Below, piece after piece: positions 9,109 to 17,829 of a stretch of 57,792 nt of DNA (positions are counted from its first letter, which is position 1; each line of letters starts with the position of its first letter). Location of the stretch: NCBI GenBank assembly GCA_021298085.1, contig JAJTDE010000010.1, positions 1 through 57,792 of the forward strand, given 5' to 3'. The notes below the pieces were generated by a model. The model ran no database searches, was not told where the DNA came from, and saw only the letters and a list, made by a program, of their open reading frames with translations. A program made the position numbers and the translations under genes. The DNA comes from Rubrivivax sp. (lineage in GTDB: Bacteria; Pseudomonadota; Gammaproteobacteria; Burkholderiales; Burkholderiaceae_C).

Positions 9109-10205
9109 GGGCGCTCCTCCGGCTTGCCACCGCGGCGCAGCCAGCCGATCAAGCCGATCAGACCCTTGGGCAGGAACAGCGTGACCGCAATGAACAGCGC
9201 ACCCAGGAAGTACAGCCAGAATTCCGGGAACGCCACGGTGAACCAGCTCTTGGCCCCGTTGACAAAAAACGCGCCCAGGATGGGCCCGATCAAGGTACCC
9301 CGGCCACCCACCGCCGCCCAGATGGCCATCTCGATGCTGGCCGCGGGGCTCATCTCGCTGGGGTTGATGATGCCCACCTGCGGCACGTACAGTGCCCCGG
9401 CCACGGCACACATCACCGCCGACAGCGTCCAGATGCTCAGCTTGTAGGCCACCGGGTCGTAGCCGGTGAACATCACCCGGGTCTCGGCGTCGCGGATGGC
9501 CTGCAGCACCCGGCCATACTTGCTGTGCACGATGAAGCGGCTCATCAGGTAGAAGCCAATCAGCACCAGCCCGCTGAGTACACACAGCAGCACCCGCATC
9601 TGCTGGTCGATGGGCACGCCCAGGATGCGCTTGAAATCCGTGAAGCCGTTGTTGCCACCGAAGCCAGTCTCGTTGCGGAAGAAGAGCAGCATCGCGGCAA
9701 AGGTGAGCGCCTGCGTGATGATGGAGAAGTACACCCCCTTGATGCGCGAGCGGAAGGCAAACCAGCCGAACACAAAGGCCAGCAGGCCCGGCACCAGCAC
9801 CACCAGCAGCATCTGGCCGATGAAGCTGTCGCTCAAGGCCCAGTGCCAGGGGAACTCCTTCCAGTTCAGGAAGACCATGAAGTCGGGCATGTCGCTCTTG
9901 TACTGGCCATCACGCCCGATCTGGCGCATCAGGTACATGCCCATGCCGTAGCCGCCAAGGGCAAAGAACAACCCGTGTCCCAGCGAGAGGATGCCGGTGT
10001 AGCCCCAGATGAGGTCGATCGCCAACGCGCAGATGGCGTAGCAGAGGATCTTGCCAATCAGGCTGATGTAGAAGTCGCTGAGGTGAAAGGCACTCTCCGG
10101 TGGCACCACCAGGTTCAGCAACGGCAGCACCGCCGTCACCACGATCACACTCAACAGCACGGCGGGCCACACCGCACGCCGGGTTGCGCCAGAACCGGTG
10201 TTCAT
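9105..10205 (-). CDS. urtC: Urea ABC transporter permease UrtC
   Basis: This 366-residue inner-membrane permease of the LivM type pairs with UrtB to form the urea channel. Features seen are multiple hydrophobic helices, the conserved DLIWGYTGILSLGHGLFFALGGY segment in the N-terminal half, and FRSRIKGVYFSIITQALTFA. The C-terminal GGRGTLIGPILGAF loop should contact the ATPase. The family-typical long loop between early helices (MPDFMVFLNWKEFPWHW) distinguishes UrtC from LivM. Both ends overlap neighbours by four bases. Confidence 0.96.
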   Translation of the reverse strand: MNTGSGATRRAVWPAVLLSVIVVTAVLPLLNLVVPPESAFHLSDFYISLIGKILCYAICALAIDLIWGYTGILSLGHGLFFALGGYGMGMYLMRQIGRDGQYKSDMPDFMVFLNWKEFPWHWALSDSFIGQMLLVVLVPGLLAFVFGWFAFRSRIKGVYFSIITQALTFAAMLLFFRNETGFGGNNGFTDFKRILGVPIDQQMRVLLCVLSGLVLIGFYLMSRFIVHSKYGRVLQAIRDAETRVMFTGYDPVAYKLSIWTLSAVMCAVAGALYVPQVGIINPSEMSPAASIEMAIWAAVGGRGTLIGPILGAFFVNGAKSWFTVAFPEFWLYFLGALFIAVTLFLPKGLIGLIGWLRRGGKPEERP

Positions 10206-11785
10206 GTCTCACGGCCCTTCAGCGCAAACAGGCCTTGCGGGCGTTTCTGGATGAACACCACGATCAGCACCAGCACCATGATCTTGGCCAGCACGGCACC
10301 CTGCCAGGCCTCGAAGAGCTTGTTGAGCACACCCAGCCCCAGCGCCGCGTAGACGGTGCCTGCCAGCTGCCCGACACCGCCCAGCACCACGACCATGAAA
10401 CTGTCGACGATGTAGCCCTGGCCCAGGTCAGGGCCCACGTTACCCACCTGGCTCAAGGCACACCCGGCCAGGCCGGCAATGCCGGAACCGAGGGCAAAGG
10501 CATAGGTGTCCACCCGCGCCGTGTTCACACCCATGCACGCGGCCATGCGGCGGTTCTGCGTGACACCGCGCACAAACAACCCCAGCCGGGTGCGGCTGAT
10601 CAGCAGCGCCATGCCCACGAGCACCAGCGCCGCAAACACCAGGATGGCGATGCGGTTGTAGGGCAGCGTCAGGTTGGGCAGCACCTGCACCCCGCCCGAC
10701 AGCCACGACGGGTTCTCCACACCCACGTTCTGCGCGCCGAAGAGCGAACGCACGGCCTGCATCAGGATCAGGCTGATGCCCCAGGTGGCCAGCAGCGTCT
10801 CCAGCGGCCGGCCGTACAACCAGCGGATCACGCTGCGCTCCATCAACGCGCCCACCAGGGCCGCCGCCATGAACGACACCGGAATGGCAGCCAGCACATA
10901 GAGGTCAAACCAAGCCGGCAGGTAGGCCTTGAAGAGGTTCTGCACCACATACGTGGCGTAGGCGCCGATCATCATCAGCTCGCCATGGGCCATGTTGATG
11001 ACACCCATGAGTCCGTAGGTGATGGCCAGGCCCAGCGCCACCAGCAGCAGGATGGAGCCGAGGCTTGCGCCCGTGAACAGCAGGCCCAGGCGTTCGCCCC
11101 AGGCCAGGCGCGCCTGCACCGTGTCCAGCGAGGCCTGCAGCGCTTCCTTCACCTGGGCATCACCCTCGGCCGCCAGCTGCTCCATCAGCAGCGAACGCAC
11201 GGCCGGGTCATTGCTGCCCGCCAGCATGGTGGCGGCCGCGAGCCGACGCGTGGCATCCTGCGAGCCGATCAGCGCCTTGGCCTTGAGCATGCCCATCTGG
11301 GATTTCAGCGCGGCGTCGGTCTCGACGCCCTCCGCCTTGTCGAGCAAGGGCACCAGGCCCTCATCGATGACGTCACGCAGATCGGCCAGCGCCTTGGCGC
11401 GGGTGTCGCGATCGGGTGACGAGAGATTGAATGCCGCCAGCGCGCCTTCCAGCGCCTGGCGCATGCGGTTGTTGTTGACGACGTCTTCCGCGTCGTCGGG
11501 CAGCGTCGCCTTCGCCCCGCTGCCCGCCAGGGTGACCCCCGACTCCTTGACCACCCAGGCCTTGCCGTCGGCCAGCTTGACCTCATCGGCCAGAAGCGCC
11601 TCGATGAACGGCGCCAGTGCCGCATCGCCGGCAGTGACCGCTTCGGTCAATGCGGCAATGCGGGAATCGCTGTCGCCCTGGGCCATGCGCAGGGCCTGCT
11701 CCTGCGTCAAGGCGTGTGCACCCATGCCCCAACCCATTAACAGGGTCAGGAGCAAGCAGCGCCAGGTGATGCCTGGGAGGGTCAT
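10202..11785 (-). CDS. urtB: Urea ABC transporter permease UrtB
   Basis: This 527-residue protein has a signal peptide or first helix (residues 1-25) and a periplasmic alpha-helical domain of roughly 200 residues. A LivH-type permease domain follows. The large N-terminal domain is characteristic of UrtB and absent from LivH. Permease motifs include GLAITYGLMGVINMAHGELMM, the ATWGISLILMQ helix and GGVGQLAGTVYAALGLG. It begins 35 bases after the urtA stop and overlaps urtC by four bases. Confidence 0.96.
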   Translation of the reverse strand: MTLPGITWRCLLLTLLMGWGMGAHALTQEQALRMAQGDSDSRIAALTEAVTAGDAALAPFIEALLADEVKLADGKAWVVKESGVTLAGSGAKATLPDDAEDVVNNNRMRQALEGALAAFNLSSPDRDTRAKALADLRDVIDEGLVPLLDKAEGVETDAALKSQMGMLKAKALIGSQDATRRLAAATMLAGSNDPAVRSLLMEQLAAEGDAQVKEALQASLDTVQARLAWGERLGLLFTGASLGSILLLVALGLAITYGLMGVINMAHGELMMIGAYATYVVQNLFKAYLPAWFDLYVLAAIPVSFMAAALVGALMERSVIRWLYGRPLETLLATWGISLILMQAVRSLFGAQNVGVENPSWLSGGVQVLPNLTLPYNRIAILVFAALVLVGMALLISRTRLGLFVRGVTQNRRMAACMGVNTARVDTYAFALGSGIAGLAGCALSQVGNVGPDLGQGYIVDSFMVVVLGGVGQLAGTVYAALGLGVLNKLFEAWQGAVLAKIMVLVLIVVFIQKRPQGLFALKGRET

Positions 11786-11820
11786 GGGGTCACACCGTCA
11801 GCCGTGTTTGCCAGCGTGGC

Positions 11821-13104
11821 TTACTTGGACTTGGCGGGGACGTTCTTCTTGTCCTTGTTCTCGGGGATGAAGTCGCTCCACGGGTCGGCAGCCACCGGGC
11901 CCGGCGTCTTCCAGACCACCTTGAACTGGCCGTCGGCCTGCACTTCACCAATGAAGACGCTCTTCTTCAGGTGGTGGTTGCTGTCCATCGTGCTGGTGAT
12001 GCCCGAAGGTGCCTTGAAGGTCTGGCCGTACATGGCGGCACGCACCTTGTCCACGTCCAGGCTCTTGGCCTTGTTGGCGGCCTGGGCCCACATGTGGATG
12101 CCGATGTAGGTGGCTTCCATCGGGTCGTTGGTCAGCGGCTTGTCCTTGTGGCCGGCGATGCCCTTGGCCTTGGCGTAGACAGACCACTTCTTGATGAACT
12201 CGGCGTTGGTCGGGTTCTTGATGGACTGGAAGTAATTCCAGGCGGCCAGGTGGCCCACCAGCGGCTTGGTGTCCACACCGCGCAGCTCTTCCTCACCCAC
12301 CGAGAAGGCCACCACCGGCACGTCCTTGGCCTTCAGGCCCTGGTTGCCCAGTTCCTTGTAGAAGGGCACGTTGGAGTCGCCGTTGATGGTGGACACCACG
12401 GCCGTGCGCTTGCCCTCGGAGGCAAACTTCTTGATCTTGGCGATGATGCTCTGGTAATCCGAGTGGCCGAAGGGGGTGTATTCCTCCATGATGTCGGCGT
12501 CAGGGATGCCCTTGGCCTTCAGGAAGGCGCGCAGGATCTTGTTGGTGGTGCGCGGGTAGACGTAGTCGGTACCCAGCAGCACGAAGCGCTTGGCGGCACC
12601 GCCGTCCTTGCTCATCAGGTATTCCACGGCGGGAATGGCCTGCTGGTTCGGGGCCGCACCGGTGTAGAACACGTTGGGGCTGAGCTCTTCACCTTCGTAC
12701 TGCACCGGGTAGAACAGCAGCGCGTTGTTCTCTTCGAACACCGGCAGCACGCTCTTGCGCGAGACGCTGGTCCAGCAGCCGAAGGTCACGGCCACCTTGT
12801 CCTGGGTGATCAGCTGCTTGGCCTTCTCGGCAAAAAGCGGCCAGTTGGACGCCGGGTCCACCACCACGGGCTCCAGCTTCTTGCCGAGCACGCCACCCTT
12901 GGCGTTGATCTCGTCGATGGCCATCAGCACGGTGTCTTTCAGCACCGTTTCGGAAATCGCCATCGTTCCCGACAGCGAGTGCAGCACACCCACCTTGATG
13001 GTGCCACCGGCCTGGGCCAGTGCGACGCTGCTGAAGCCGGCCGTGGCCAGCGCAAGGGAGAGGGCGGTCAGGGCCTTGCCGGCCCCGCGACGGGAGATGC
13101 TCAT
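11821..13104 (-). CDS. urtA: Urea ABC transporter substrate-binding protein UrtA
   Basis: This is a periplasmic type I binding protein of 427 residues that captures urea (or short-chain amides) for UrtBCDE. A signal peptide ends near ALAQAGG (residue about 30). The mature part starts IKVGVLHSLSGTMAISE. It contains FYPVQYEGEELSPNVFYTGAAPNQQAIPA, a hallmark region shared with the amide-binding AmiC/FmdD group. The ATG at 13104 follows AGGAG. The gene lies 111 bases downstream of the response regulator gene, and that gap contains an 18-bp dyad. Confidence 0.96.
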   Translation of the reverse strand: MSISRRGAGKALTALSLALATAGFSSVALAQAGGTIKVGVLHSLSGTMAISETVLKDTVLMAIDEINAKGGVLGKKLEPVVVDPASNWPLFAEKAKQLITQDKVAVTFGCWTSVSRKSVLPVFEENNALLFYPVQYEGEELSPNVFYTGAAPNQQAIPAVEYLMSKDGGAAKRFVLLGTDYVYPRTTNKILRAFLKAKGIPDADIMEEYTPFGHSDYQSIIAKIKKFASEGKRTAVVSTINGDSNVPFYKELGNQGLKAKDVPVVAFSVGEEELRGVDTKPLVGHLAAWNYFQSIKNPTNAEFIKKWSVYAKAKGIAGHKDKPLTNDPMEATYIGIHMWAQAANKAKSLDVDKVRAAMYGQTFKAPSGITSTMDSNHHLKKSVFIGEVQADGQFKVVWKTPGPVAADPWSDFIPENKDKKNVPAKSK

Positions 13105-13169
13105 GGAAATGCTCCTGGCGACGTTGAAGTAAACAGATGCAACGGTACGCAGGGGGGACGGTGTGCGGA

Positions 13170-13187
13170 ATACGCCGTCTGGCGTAT
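13170..13187. promoter_or_regulatory. Dyad upstream of urtA, candidate response-regulator operator
   Basis: ATACGCC-GTCT-GGCGTAT is a perfect inverted repeat with seven-base arms, 66 to 83 bases upstream of the urtA start. It lies in the only non-coding gap between the LuxR-type regulator gene and the urt operon. Size and spacing suit a dimeric NarL/LuxR-family regulator. That the adjacent regulator binds here is inference. I could not place a convincing -35/-10 pair or a sigma-54 site next to it. Confidence 0.5.
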
Positions 13188-13215
13188 GGGCAGCCGCCGC
13201 CACACGGCTGCGACT

Positions 13216-14217
13216 TCAGGCTGGCTGCAGCCCCCTGACACGCTGCATCGCCAGCGACGCCGCCGCCGTGCGGGTTTCAACACCCAGCTTGGCAAACACA
13301 TGCTCGAGGTGCTTCTTCACCGTGGCGGGGCTGGAACCCAGGATGTCGCCAATGTCGCGGTTGGTCTTGCCGCGGGCCACCCAGTACAGCACCTCGCTCT
13401 CCTTGAGCGTCAAGCCGAAGGCCTGCATCGTGGCCTCGACCACCGCCGCATCGTTGACCTCACGCAGCACCAGCAGCCAGTCGTCGTCGACAGTGCGGCC
13501 CTGCAGCGACACCACCAGCCGTCGGCCCGCCGCCGTGGCCTGCAGCGAGCGCTCATGCACGCCGCCGGCCAGCTCCTGCAGCCATTCGATCAGGCGCAGC
13601 GGCAGAACCTCCAACGGTGCATCGAAGTAGACCGGCAGCCACTGGCGGGCCAGGGGCGTCTGCCAGACCAGCCGGGCCCCGGCGGGGGCTGAAGAGTCCA
13701 GGCGCACAGCCAGGGTGGCGTGGCCATAGGCGTCCAGCGCGTTACGGGCCTGCCGTGCCTGGCGCGCGGCGCGCCGGTGCACGGCCATGCGGGCCATCAC
13801 CTCGGCCGGCCTGATGGGCTTGGTCACATAGTCGGCGCATCCGGCTTCAAAGGCGGCCAGCACATGTTCGGTGTCGGCCAGACCCGTCATGAAGATGATC
13901 GGGATGTGGGCCGATGCAGGGTCGGCCTTGAGGCGGCGGGCGACTTCGTAGCCGTCCATGCCGGGCATGACCGCGTCCAGCAGCACGATGTCGGGCTCGG
14001 CCTGCTGCACCCGCTGCAGCGCGGCGTGGCCGCTGGTGGCCACCAGCACGGTATACCCCGCGTCGTCCAGCGCATCGTGCAGCAGCGACAGGTTATCGGG
14101 CACGTCGTCCACCACCAGCACCACGCCTGCGTCACGCAGTTCAGCCAATGGGTCAGGACCTGCGCTGAGGCCGGCCGGCGGGGCCTGGTCAGGGCGTGGA
14201 GGATCGTTCGAGGGCAT
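13216..14217 (-). CDS. Response regulator, REC plus LuxR-type HTH
   Basis: This 333-residue protein has a receiver domain at about residues 32-150: VLVVDDVPDNL, phospho-acceptor Asp81 in LLDAVMPGMDGY, and YVTKPIRP with the conserved lysine. A middle region of about 110 residues follows, then a LuxR/NarL helix-turn-helix at about 265-325 (LTLKESEVLYWVARGKTNRDIGDILG, SPATVKKHLEHVFAKL). The gene overlaps the 3' end of the upstream sensor kinase gene by 29 bases, so the two are almost certainly a cognate pair. It directly precedes urtABCDE, which it probably activates. The trigger is inferred to be nitrogen supply or urea. Confidence 0.92.
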   Translation of the reverse strand: MPSNDPPRPDQAPPAGLSAGPDPLAELRDAGVVLVVDDVPDNLSLLHDALDDAGYTVLVATSGHAALQRVQQAEPDIVLLDAVMPGMDGYEVARRLKADPASAHIPIIFMTGLADTEHVLAAFEAGCADYVTKPIRPAEVMARMAVHRRAARQARQARNALDAYGHATLAVRLDSSAPAGARLVWQTPLARQWLPVYFDAPLEVLPLRLIEWLQELAGGVHERSLQATAAGRRLVVSLQGRTVDDDWLLVLREVNDAAVVEATMQAFGLTLKESEVLYWVARGKTNRDIGDILGSSPATVKKHLEHVFAKLGVETRTAAASLAMQRVRGLQPA

Positions 14218-17200
14218 CGTTGATCACCTGCATCAGACGTTCAAACTGGAACTGCCGGGCCAGCGGCCGCAGCGACGCGACAAAGGCCTGGCTGTCGGGG
14301 TAGCGCTGCTCGATGTCGTCCAGGCTGCGCTGCACGCCGCGGGGGTAGCCCAGACGCACGACCTCGCGAAGGGCCAGCAGGGCGGTCGACGGCGGGCCCT
14401 GCGGCGGCGTCGCCAAGGGCGTGGGCGCCGCAGGATCTGGCGTTGGCACGGGGGCGGTTTCCAGCCACTGCAGGCCAAGACGATGGCCCAGCCAGTCCTG
14501 GAGTTCATCGAGCCGCACGGGCTTGGTGATGAAGTCGTCGGCCATGATGCCCACGTCGTTGTCAGCACCCTTGTCGAAGGCGTTGGCCGACACGATGGCC
14601 ACCGGCGCGCGGCTCAGGCCCAGCTCACGCAGGCGACGGATGGTGGTCCAGCCATCGATACCGGGCATGGCCAGGTCCATCAGGATGGCGTCGGCCCCTC
14701 GGCCCGCAGGCCCGCCCGCCGCGTGTTCGGTGAGCCAGGCCAGTGCCGCCGTGCCCGACGAAGCCTCGACGACGTCAAAGCCGAGCGACTGCAGGCGCGC
14801 CGCCAGCAGCGTTCTATCAACCTCTTCGTTATCGACCACCAGCAGCCGGCGGCGCTCACCGGCGTACGCCAGCCGCGGCTTGGGCAAGGTCTGTGCGGCT
14901 TCGTGGGGCAAGGCCGGCAGGAACAGCTTCACCCGGAACAGCGTGCCCTGCCCCGGCGATGAACGCACGGCCAGGTCACCACCCATCAGTTCGGTCAGCA
15001 TCTTGGCGATCGTCAGGCCCAGCCCGGTGCCGGCGGTACCGGCCGAGGCGGCGGCCCGGGCAAAGGGCTCGAAGATCGCCTCGAGTTCGTCGGACGCGAT
15101 CCCGGGGCCGGTGTCCTCGATCTCGAAGACCGCCATCTCGCGCACATGGCTGGCACTGAAGCGCACCCGGCCTTGGGCTGTGAACTTCACGGCATTGCCC
15201 AGCAGGTTGATGAGGATCTGCGTGAGACGGCGTTCATCGACCCGCACCCACTCGGGCAACGCCTGCAGTTCGGCCTCGAAACGCAGCCCCTTGGCCGCCG
15301 CCTGCAGCTCAAAGAGGTTGACGATCTGCTGCAGGCTCTGCCGCAGCCGCAAGGGGCGCGGCTGCAAGGTGAGCTTGCCACTTTCGATGCGCGCGATGTC
15401 CAGCGTGCCTTCGATCAGGCTCAGCAGGTGTTCCCCGCCGCGCCGGATCACGCCGACACCGTGCTTGCGGTGCGGTGGGATGGAAGGGTCCTCGTCCAGC
15501 AGCTGGGCGTAACCCAGGATGCTGTTCAGCGGGGTGCGCAGCTCGTGGCTGATGCTGCTGATGTAGCGGGTCTTGGCCTGGTTGGCGGCATCGGCAGCAG
15601 CCCGCGCCTCGTCGGCCTTGCGGGTCTGCTGCTGCAGCGCCTCGTCGGTGCGCCGGTGGCTGTCGATCTCACGCATCAGCGCCTCGGTCTGGCGGTTGCT
15701 TTCTTCCTGGGCAACACGACGGCTGGACTGGGTGAGCACCAGCCACCAGGCCATCACCGCTGACACCAGCAGCAGCACCACATAAGCCTTCAGGAACCCT
15801 GCCTTCAGGGCCGGCGCGGCCATCGCCGCGTCGGCCGCCGACAGGCTGCGCAGCTGGGCCTCGACGATGAAGGCCATGAGCCCCGCCAGGCTGGGCGCCA
15901 GCACCGCCATCAGCAGCAGGTAGCGCGCCAGCCCGGTGTCCAGCTGCGGCCACCAGGCGCGCGGCGTGAGTCGCTGCAGCAGCCGGTTGAGCTGCTCACG
16001 CCCGCGCGCTTCGGCGGGCTTGCACAGGTCGTGGCAACGCGCGTCCAGGCTGCAGCACAGGCTGCAGATGGGGCCCCCGTAGGCCGGGCAGCCGGCCATG
16101 TCCTCGGTCTCGTAGTCGCGCTCACAGATGACGCAGCGGCGCGTGCTGAGCCGTTGGCCCAGGTAGGCACCTGCCGCCTGGGCGATGTCTGCGCCGTCGG
16201 CATCCTCGGGCCGCCTGGCCAGGTAGTAGCGTCCCTTTGTCAACCAGGCCAGCGCCGGTGCCGTCACGAGCGCCACCACCATCGCGATGACGGCCGAGAA
16301 CGCCTGCGCCAGCGGGCCGAAGACCCCCATCCAGGCCAGCATCGAACAGGCCGATGCCAGGCCCATCGCGCCCACACCCACCGGGTTGAAGTCGTAGAGG
16401 TGGGCGCGCTTGAACTCGATGCCGCGCGGGCTCAGGCCCAGCGGCTTGTTGATGACAAGATCGGCCACCACGGCCATGAACCAGCTGATGGCGATGTTGC
16501 TGTAGAGCCCCAGCACCCCACCGATGGCCTGGAAGACCTCCATCTCCATCAGCATCAACGCGATCAGCAGGTTGAAGACCATCCACACCACGCGGCCCGG
16601 GTGGCTGTGCGTCACCCGCGCGAAGAAGTTGCTCCAGGCCAGGCTGCCGGCATAGGCGTTGGTGACGTTGATCTTCAGCTGGCTGATCACCACCAGCAGC
16701 GCCGTGGCGCCAACCGCCCAGCTGTAGTCGGAAAAGACGGCCTCGAAAGCCGCCAGGTACATCTGGTTGGGGTCCACCGCGCGCTCGGCCGGCACGGCCA
16801 GCTGCAGCGCCAGGAAGGCCAGCGCGGCACCCCCGAGCATCTTCAGCACCCCCGGCACCACCCAGCCGGGGCCACCCAGCAGCACGGCGAACCACCAACC
16901 CAACCGATTGCGGGGCGTGCGTTCGGGCATGAAGCGCAGGTAGTCCACCTGCTCACCCATCTGCGTGATCAGCGCCACGCCCACCGTCAGGGCTGTGCCA
17001 AACAACAGCGGGTTGAAGCTGCCACCCTGGCCGTTCTCTCCGGCATAACGTTGCAGATCAGTCAGCAGCGTGGGGTGGGCCTGGAAGACAAAGACGTAGG
17101 GCAACACCAGCAGCACCAGCCACAGCGGCTGCGTCCACACCTGGAAGCGGCTCAGCGCGGTCACGCCGTGTGTCACCAGCGGGATGACCACCACTGCGCA

Positions 17201-17683
17201 GATCAGGTAACCCCAGGCCGGCGGGATGTTGAACACCAGTTCCAGCGCGTAGGCCATGATGGCCGCTTCCAGCGCAAAGAAGATGAAGGTGAAGCTGGCG
17301 TAGATGAGGCTGGTGATGGTGCTGCCGATGTAGCCGAAGCCCGCTCCACGGGTGAGCAGGTCCATGTCGAGCCCGTAGCGGGCGGCGTAGACGCTGATCG
17401 GCAGGCCGGCCAAGAAGATGATCGCCGCGGTGGCGAGCACCGCCCAGAAGGTGTTGACCCACCCGAACTGCAGCAGCAGGGTCGCACCCAGCGCTTCCAG
17501 GACCAGAAAGCTGGCGGCCCCCCCCAGCGCCGTGTGCGCCACCTTCTGCGGGCTCCACTTGCGGAAGGCCCGTGGCGTGAAGCGCAGCGCGTAGTCTTCC
17601 AGCGTTTCGCTGCCGACCCAGGCGTTGTAGTCGCGCCTGACCTTGATGACACGTTGCTGGGGCTGCGCGGCGGGGGCATCCAT
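14189..17683 (-). CDS. NCS1-permease-like membrane protein fused to a hybrid histidine kinase
   Basis: The 1164-residue protein joins several parts. Residues about 20-510 form an NCS1-type (cytosine/purine/hydantoin) permease-like domain with many hydrophobic helices. Residues 517-554 hold eight cysteines (517, 520, 532, 540, 543, 544, 550, 554), a probable metal-binding module. Two further hydrophobic segments, a coiled-coil-like linker and a HisKA domain (His713 in SISHELRTPLNS) follow. Next come a HATPase (LLGNAVKFT, DTGPGI, GTGLGLTIAK), a REC domain with Asp1003 and a C-terminal tail. This resembles the plan of CbrA-type sensors, which carry a different (SLC5) transporter. It is translationally coupled to the next regulator and lies by urtABCDE. 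Whether it transports, senses or both is unknown. The ATG at 17683 lacks good ribosome-binding spacing; an in-frame ATG at 17737 is possible. Confidence 0.9.
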   Translation of the reverse strand: MDAPAAQPQQRVIKVRRDYNAWVGSETLEDYALRFTPRAFRKWSPQKVAHTALGGAASFLVLEALGATLLLQFGWVNTFWAVLATAAIIFLAGLPISVYAARYGLDMDLLTRGAGFGYIGSTITSLIYASFTFIFFALEAAIMAYALELVFNIPPAWGYLICAVVVIPLVTHGVTALSRFQVWTQPLWLVLLVLPYVFVFQAHPTLLTDLQRYAGENGQGGSFNPLLFGTALTVGVALITQMGEQVDYLRFMPERTPRNRLGWWFAVLLGGPGWVVPGVLKMLGGAALAFLALQLAVPAERAVDPNQMYLAAFEAVFSDYSWAVGATALLVVISQLKINVTNAYAGSLAWSNFFARVTHSHPGRVVWMVFNLLIALMLMEMEVFQAIGGVLGLYSNIAISWFMAVVADLVINKPLGLSPRGIEFKRAHLYDFNPVGVGAMGLASACSMLAWMGVFGPLAQAFSAVIAMVVALVTAPALAWLTKGRYYLARRPEDADGADIAQAAGAYLGQRLSTRRCVICERDYETEDMAGCPAYGGPICSLCCSLDARCHDLCKPAEARGREQLNRLLQRLTPRAWWPQLDTGLARYLLLMAVLAPSLAGLMAFIVEAQLRSLSAADAAMAAPALKAGFLKAYVVLLLVSAVMAWWLVLTQSSRRVAQEESNRQTEALMREIDSHRRTDEALQQQTRKADEARAAADAANQAKTRYISSISHELRTPLNSILGYAQLLDEDPSIPPHRKHGVGVIRRGGEHLLSLIEGTLDIARIESGKLTLQPRPLRLRQSLQQIVNLFELQAAAKGLRFEAELQALPEWVRVDERRLTQILINLLGNAVKFTAQGRVRFSASHVREMAVFEIEDTGPGIASDELEAIFEPFARAAASAGTAGTGLGLTIAKMLTELMGGDLAVRSSPGQGTLFRVKLFLPALPHEAAQTLPKPRLAYAGERRRLLVVDNEEVDRTLLAARLQSLGFDVVEASSGTAALAWLTEHAAGGPAGRGADAILMDLAMPGIDGWTTIRRLRELGLSRAPVAIVSANAFDKGADNDVGIMADDFITKPVRLDELQDWLGHRLGLQWLETAPVPTPDPAAPTPLATPPQGPPSTALLALREVVRLGYPRGVQRSLDDIEQRYPDSQAFVASLRPLARQFQFERLMQVINDALERSSTP

Positions 17684-17829
17684 GCCTTGCTGGGTTGCAG
17701 GAAGCGGACCATGCGCCAAGCGGGTGCATGCACGCATCTGGTGCGTGGCGGCACGTTGAACCGGCCACCCTGAAATTCACAAGCCCCCCGGGCACCCTTG
17801 GTCTGCCGAGCGCACGCACACTCTGGTAC

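Noticed and set aside
13105..13215. Sigma-54 promoter for urtA
   Set aside because: I looked for TGGCAC-N5-TTGCA on the minus strand and found only poor partial matches.
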